Of a DNA stretch of 64,000 bases, positions 62,591 to 64,000 are shown piece by piece. Every line of letters begins with the position of its first letter. The first letter of the stretch is position 1. The translations under genes were made by a program, and so were the position numbers. The DNA lies in NCBI RefSeq assembly GCF_900167025.1, contig NZ_FUXC01000001.1, positions 310,001-374,000 on the forward strand, read 5' to 3'. The stretch comes from Treponema berlinense (GTDB lineage Bacteria > Spirochaetota > Spirochaetia > Treponematales > Treponemataceae). The notes under the pieces were generated by a model. The model worked only from the letters and a program-made list of their open reading frames with translations, searched no databases and was not told the origin of the DNA.

Positions 62591-62697
62591 GTTTGCGTCG
62601 CAAACTTTCTTATCATCGGTTGTTTCTCACTTCGTTGCGAAACAACTTAAAAAGTCAATCCTAAAACTGAAGTTTTAATCTTGACTTTTTATTGGAG
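62591..62697 (+). repeat. 107-nt hairpin-rich repeat, copy 2
   Basis: The second copy of the element at 50752-50858, in opposite genomic orientation but in the same orientation relative to the gene it precedes. It has GTTTGCG/CGCAAAC (1-nt centre), TTGTTTC/GAAACAA, and AAAAAGTCAA/TTGACTTTTT around TAAAAC-TGAA-GTTTTA. It ends with the GGAG that serves rfbB. Confidence 0.85.
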
Positions 62698-62703
62698 AAA
62701 AAT

Positions 62704-63840
62704 ATGAGAAAACTTAAGAATGTGCTTGTTACAGGCGGAGCCGGCTTTATCGGTTCAAACTTTATTCATTATCTTTTTGGAAAATCAACAAGCGGCGAGA
62801 AAGCCTTTGAAGATGCAAATTTTTCAGGAAGAATAATCAACGTTGACTGCCTTACTTACGCAGGAAACGGAGAAACACTAGAAGACATTGACAAAACTTT
62901 TGGTTCAGGCGAGAAAGACCCTTCAAAACGCCGTTATTTTTTTGAAAAAGTAAACATCTGCGATAGAAGTGAAATCGAAAGAATCTTTAAGCAGTATGAT
63001 ATAGATACAGTCGTTCATTTTGCGGCAGAAAGCCATGTAGACCGCTCGATTTTGGGACCTGAAACTTTTATCAAGACAAACATCTTCGGTACTTATACAC
63101 TTTTGGACGTTGCCCGCAATTACTGGGGAGTAAGCCTCGACAATCCTCGTGACGATGTTTTGTTCCACCATATTTCTACTGATGAAGTTTACGGTTCTTT
63201 GGGTCCTACTGGATATTTTACTGAAACTACAGCCTATGATCCTCGTTCACCTTATTCTTCAAGCAAAGCTTCCAGCGACCATCTTGTAATGGCATATTAT
63301 CACACTTACGGGCTTCCAATTACTCTTTCAAACTGTACAAACAATTACGGTCCGTATCAGTTCCCGGAAAAACTTATTCCTTTGATGATTTTAAATATGC
63401 AGGAAAAGAAAAATCTTCCTGTTTATGGCGAAGGAAAAAACATCCGCGACTGGATTTATGTTGAAGATCACAACCGCGCAGTTTGGCTCATTTTAAATAA
63501 CGGAAAAACAGGCGAAAAATACAATATCGGCGGCGAAAATGAATGGCAGAATATTACGCTTCTCGACAAACTTATCGAGCTTACCGCTAAAGAAACCGGC
63601 ATGAACGAATCTGACATAAAAAGCACAATTACTCACGTAAAAGACAGACCTGGACATGACCAGCGTTATGCAATCGATTGTACAAAAATTAAAACCGAAC
63701 TTGGTTGGGAAAGAAAAATGTCTTTTGAACAGGGACTTTTGCTGACTGTAAAATGGAATTTGAACAATAAAGACTGGATTAACCATATTCTGTCAGGAGA
63801 ATATCTTAACTGGGTAGAAAAAAACTATTCAAAAAGATAA
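62704..63840 (+). CDS. rfbB: dTDP-glucose 4,6-dehydratase
   Basis: About 378 residues. Extended SDR enzyme: VTGGAGFIGSNF, VHFAAESHVDRSI, HISTDEVYGSLG, the catalytic YSSSKASSDHLV, then NNYGPYQFPEKLIPL. It makes dTDP-4-keto-6-deoxyglucose in the second step. The ATG at 62704 has GGAG 6 nt upstream. It is separated from rfbD by 150 bp that hold the 107-nt repeat, so it may be transcribed or processed on its own. Confidence 0.97.
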   Translation: MRKLKNVLVTGGAGFIGSNFIHYLFGKSTSGEKAFEDANFSGRIINVDCLTYAGNGETLEDIDKTFGSGEKDPSKRRYFFEKVNICDRSEIERIFKQYDIDTVVHFAAESHVDRSILGPETFIKTNIFGTYTLLDVARNYWGVSLDNPRDDVLFHHISTDEVYGSLGPTGYFTETTAYDPRSPYSSSKASSDHLVMAYYHTYGLPITLSNCTNNYGPYQFPEKLIPLMILNMQEKKNLPVYGEGKNIRDWIYVEDHNRAVWLILNNGKTGEKYNIGGENEWQNITLLDKLIELTAKETGMNESDIKSTITHVKDRPGHDQRYAIDCTKIKTELGWERKMSFEQGLLLTVKWNLNNKDWINHILSGEYLNWVEKNYSKR

Positions 63841-63851
63841 ATCAGAATAAA

Positions 63852-63896
63852 ACAAAAGGCTGTCTTTAGAAAAACTTCATAAAGACAGCCTTTTTT
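63852..63896. terminator. Terminator after rfbB
   Basis: AAAAGGCTGTCTTTA and TAAAGACAGCCTTTT form a perfect 15-bp stem with an 11-nt loop, followed by a T-run. It can serve both rfbB and the convergent purC-like gene. Confidence 0.9.
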
Positions 63897-63920
63897 ATTC
63901 TTTAATCTGATTTGAAAAAA

Positions 63921-64000
63921 TTACAGGTCTTTTCCAGTGATTTTTTTTACACATTCGTGATAGAGCTTTGAAGTTTCTGCAACAACTTCTGCTGGAACGC
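63921..64000 (-). CDS. purC: Probable SAICAR synthetase, 3' end (partial)
   Basis: Only the last 25 codons are in the window, minus strand. The residues VPAEVVAETSKLYHECVKKI, followed by TGKDL and the stop, match the C-terminal helix of phosphoribosylaminoimidazole-succinocarboxamide synthase. The identity rests on a short segment, so it is tentative. Confidence 0.6.
   Translation of the reverse strand, partial: VPAEVVAETSKLYHECVKKITGKDL

Overview
The window is one stretch of a low-GC bacterial chromosome. It most resembles a host-associated Treponema or a close spirochaete. The reasons are the uvrA-lptD pairing, a FemAB-type ligase, a PilZ protein, a truncated ComEC, and many exported or TPR proteins that look spirochaetal. 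This assignment is an inference from gene content; no rRNA is present. Genes are densely packed, with many 1-14 bp overlaps. No intergenic gap exceeds 300 bases, and I saw no tRNA, rRNA, CRISPR array, transposase or integrase.

Layout. 1-15.8 kb: end of an alanine racemase, convergent folC, trpS, uvrA, an LptD-like outer-membrane protein, a phoH / 7TM-HD / ybeY / corC-like operon, and an exported TPR protein. 16-25.7 kb: metG, a phosphatase-methyltransferase fusion, a FemAB-like enzyme, ribonuclease Z, and a Gld-like ABC system. 25.7-34 kb: a CPBP protease divergent from a PilZ protein, then a HEAT-like protein, truncated ComEC, rsmA, yggS and two RluA-family pseudouridine synthases. 34-43 kb: 4-hydroxybutyrate dehydrogenase, a zinc-ribbon protein, a pseudo-receiver protein, an exported protein, divergent mfd, and gpmI.

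43.1-48.6 kb: an AT-rich cassette of six co-directional genes (UGSC-family protein, TlpA-like thioredoxin, a 44-residue CXXC membrane peptide, a membrane 4Fe-4S protein, response regulator, histidine kinase). It is bounded by two 57-58 nt direct repeats that match at about 55 of 58 positions. This looks like a recently inserted, self-regulated redox module acting in the periplasm, and it is the most interesting part of the window.

48.7-58.9 kb: a GH57-like protein that lacks the family's catalytic glutamate, an Rnf-like operon (C-D-G-E-A) that lacks RnfB and most recognisable cofactor ligands, a membrane protein, a PAP2-like protein, another pseudouridine synthase and a P-loop/Asp23-like fusion. 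59-64 kb: a poly(A) polymerase/CCA-adding-type enzyme, the dTDP-L-rhamnose genes rfbACDB, and the 3' end of a probable purC.

Two window-wide patterns stand out. Several genes have a -10-like hexamer ending only 5-9 nt before the start codon and no Shine-Dalgarno, which suggests leaderless mRNAs. A 107-nt hairpin-rich element also occurs twice, each time ending at the ribosome-binding site of an unrelated gene.
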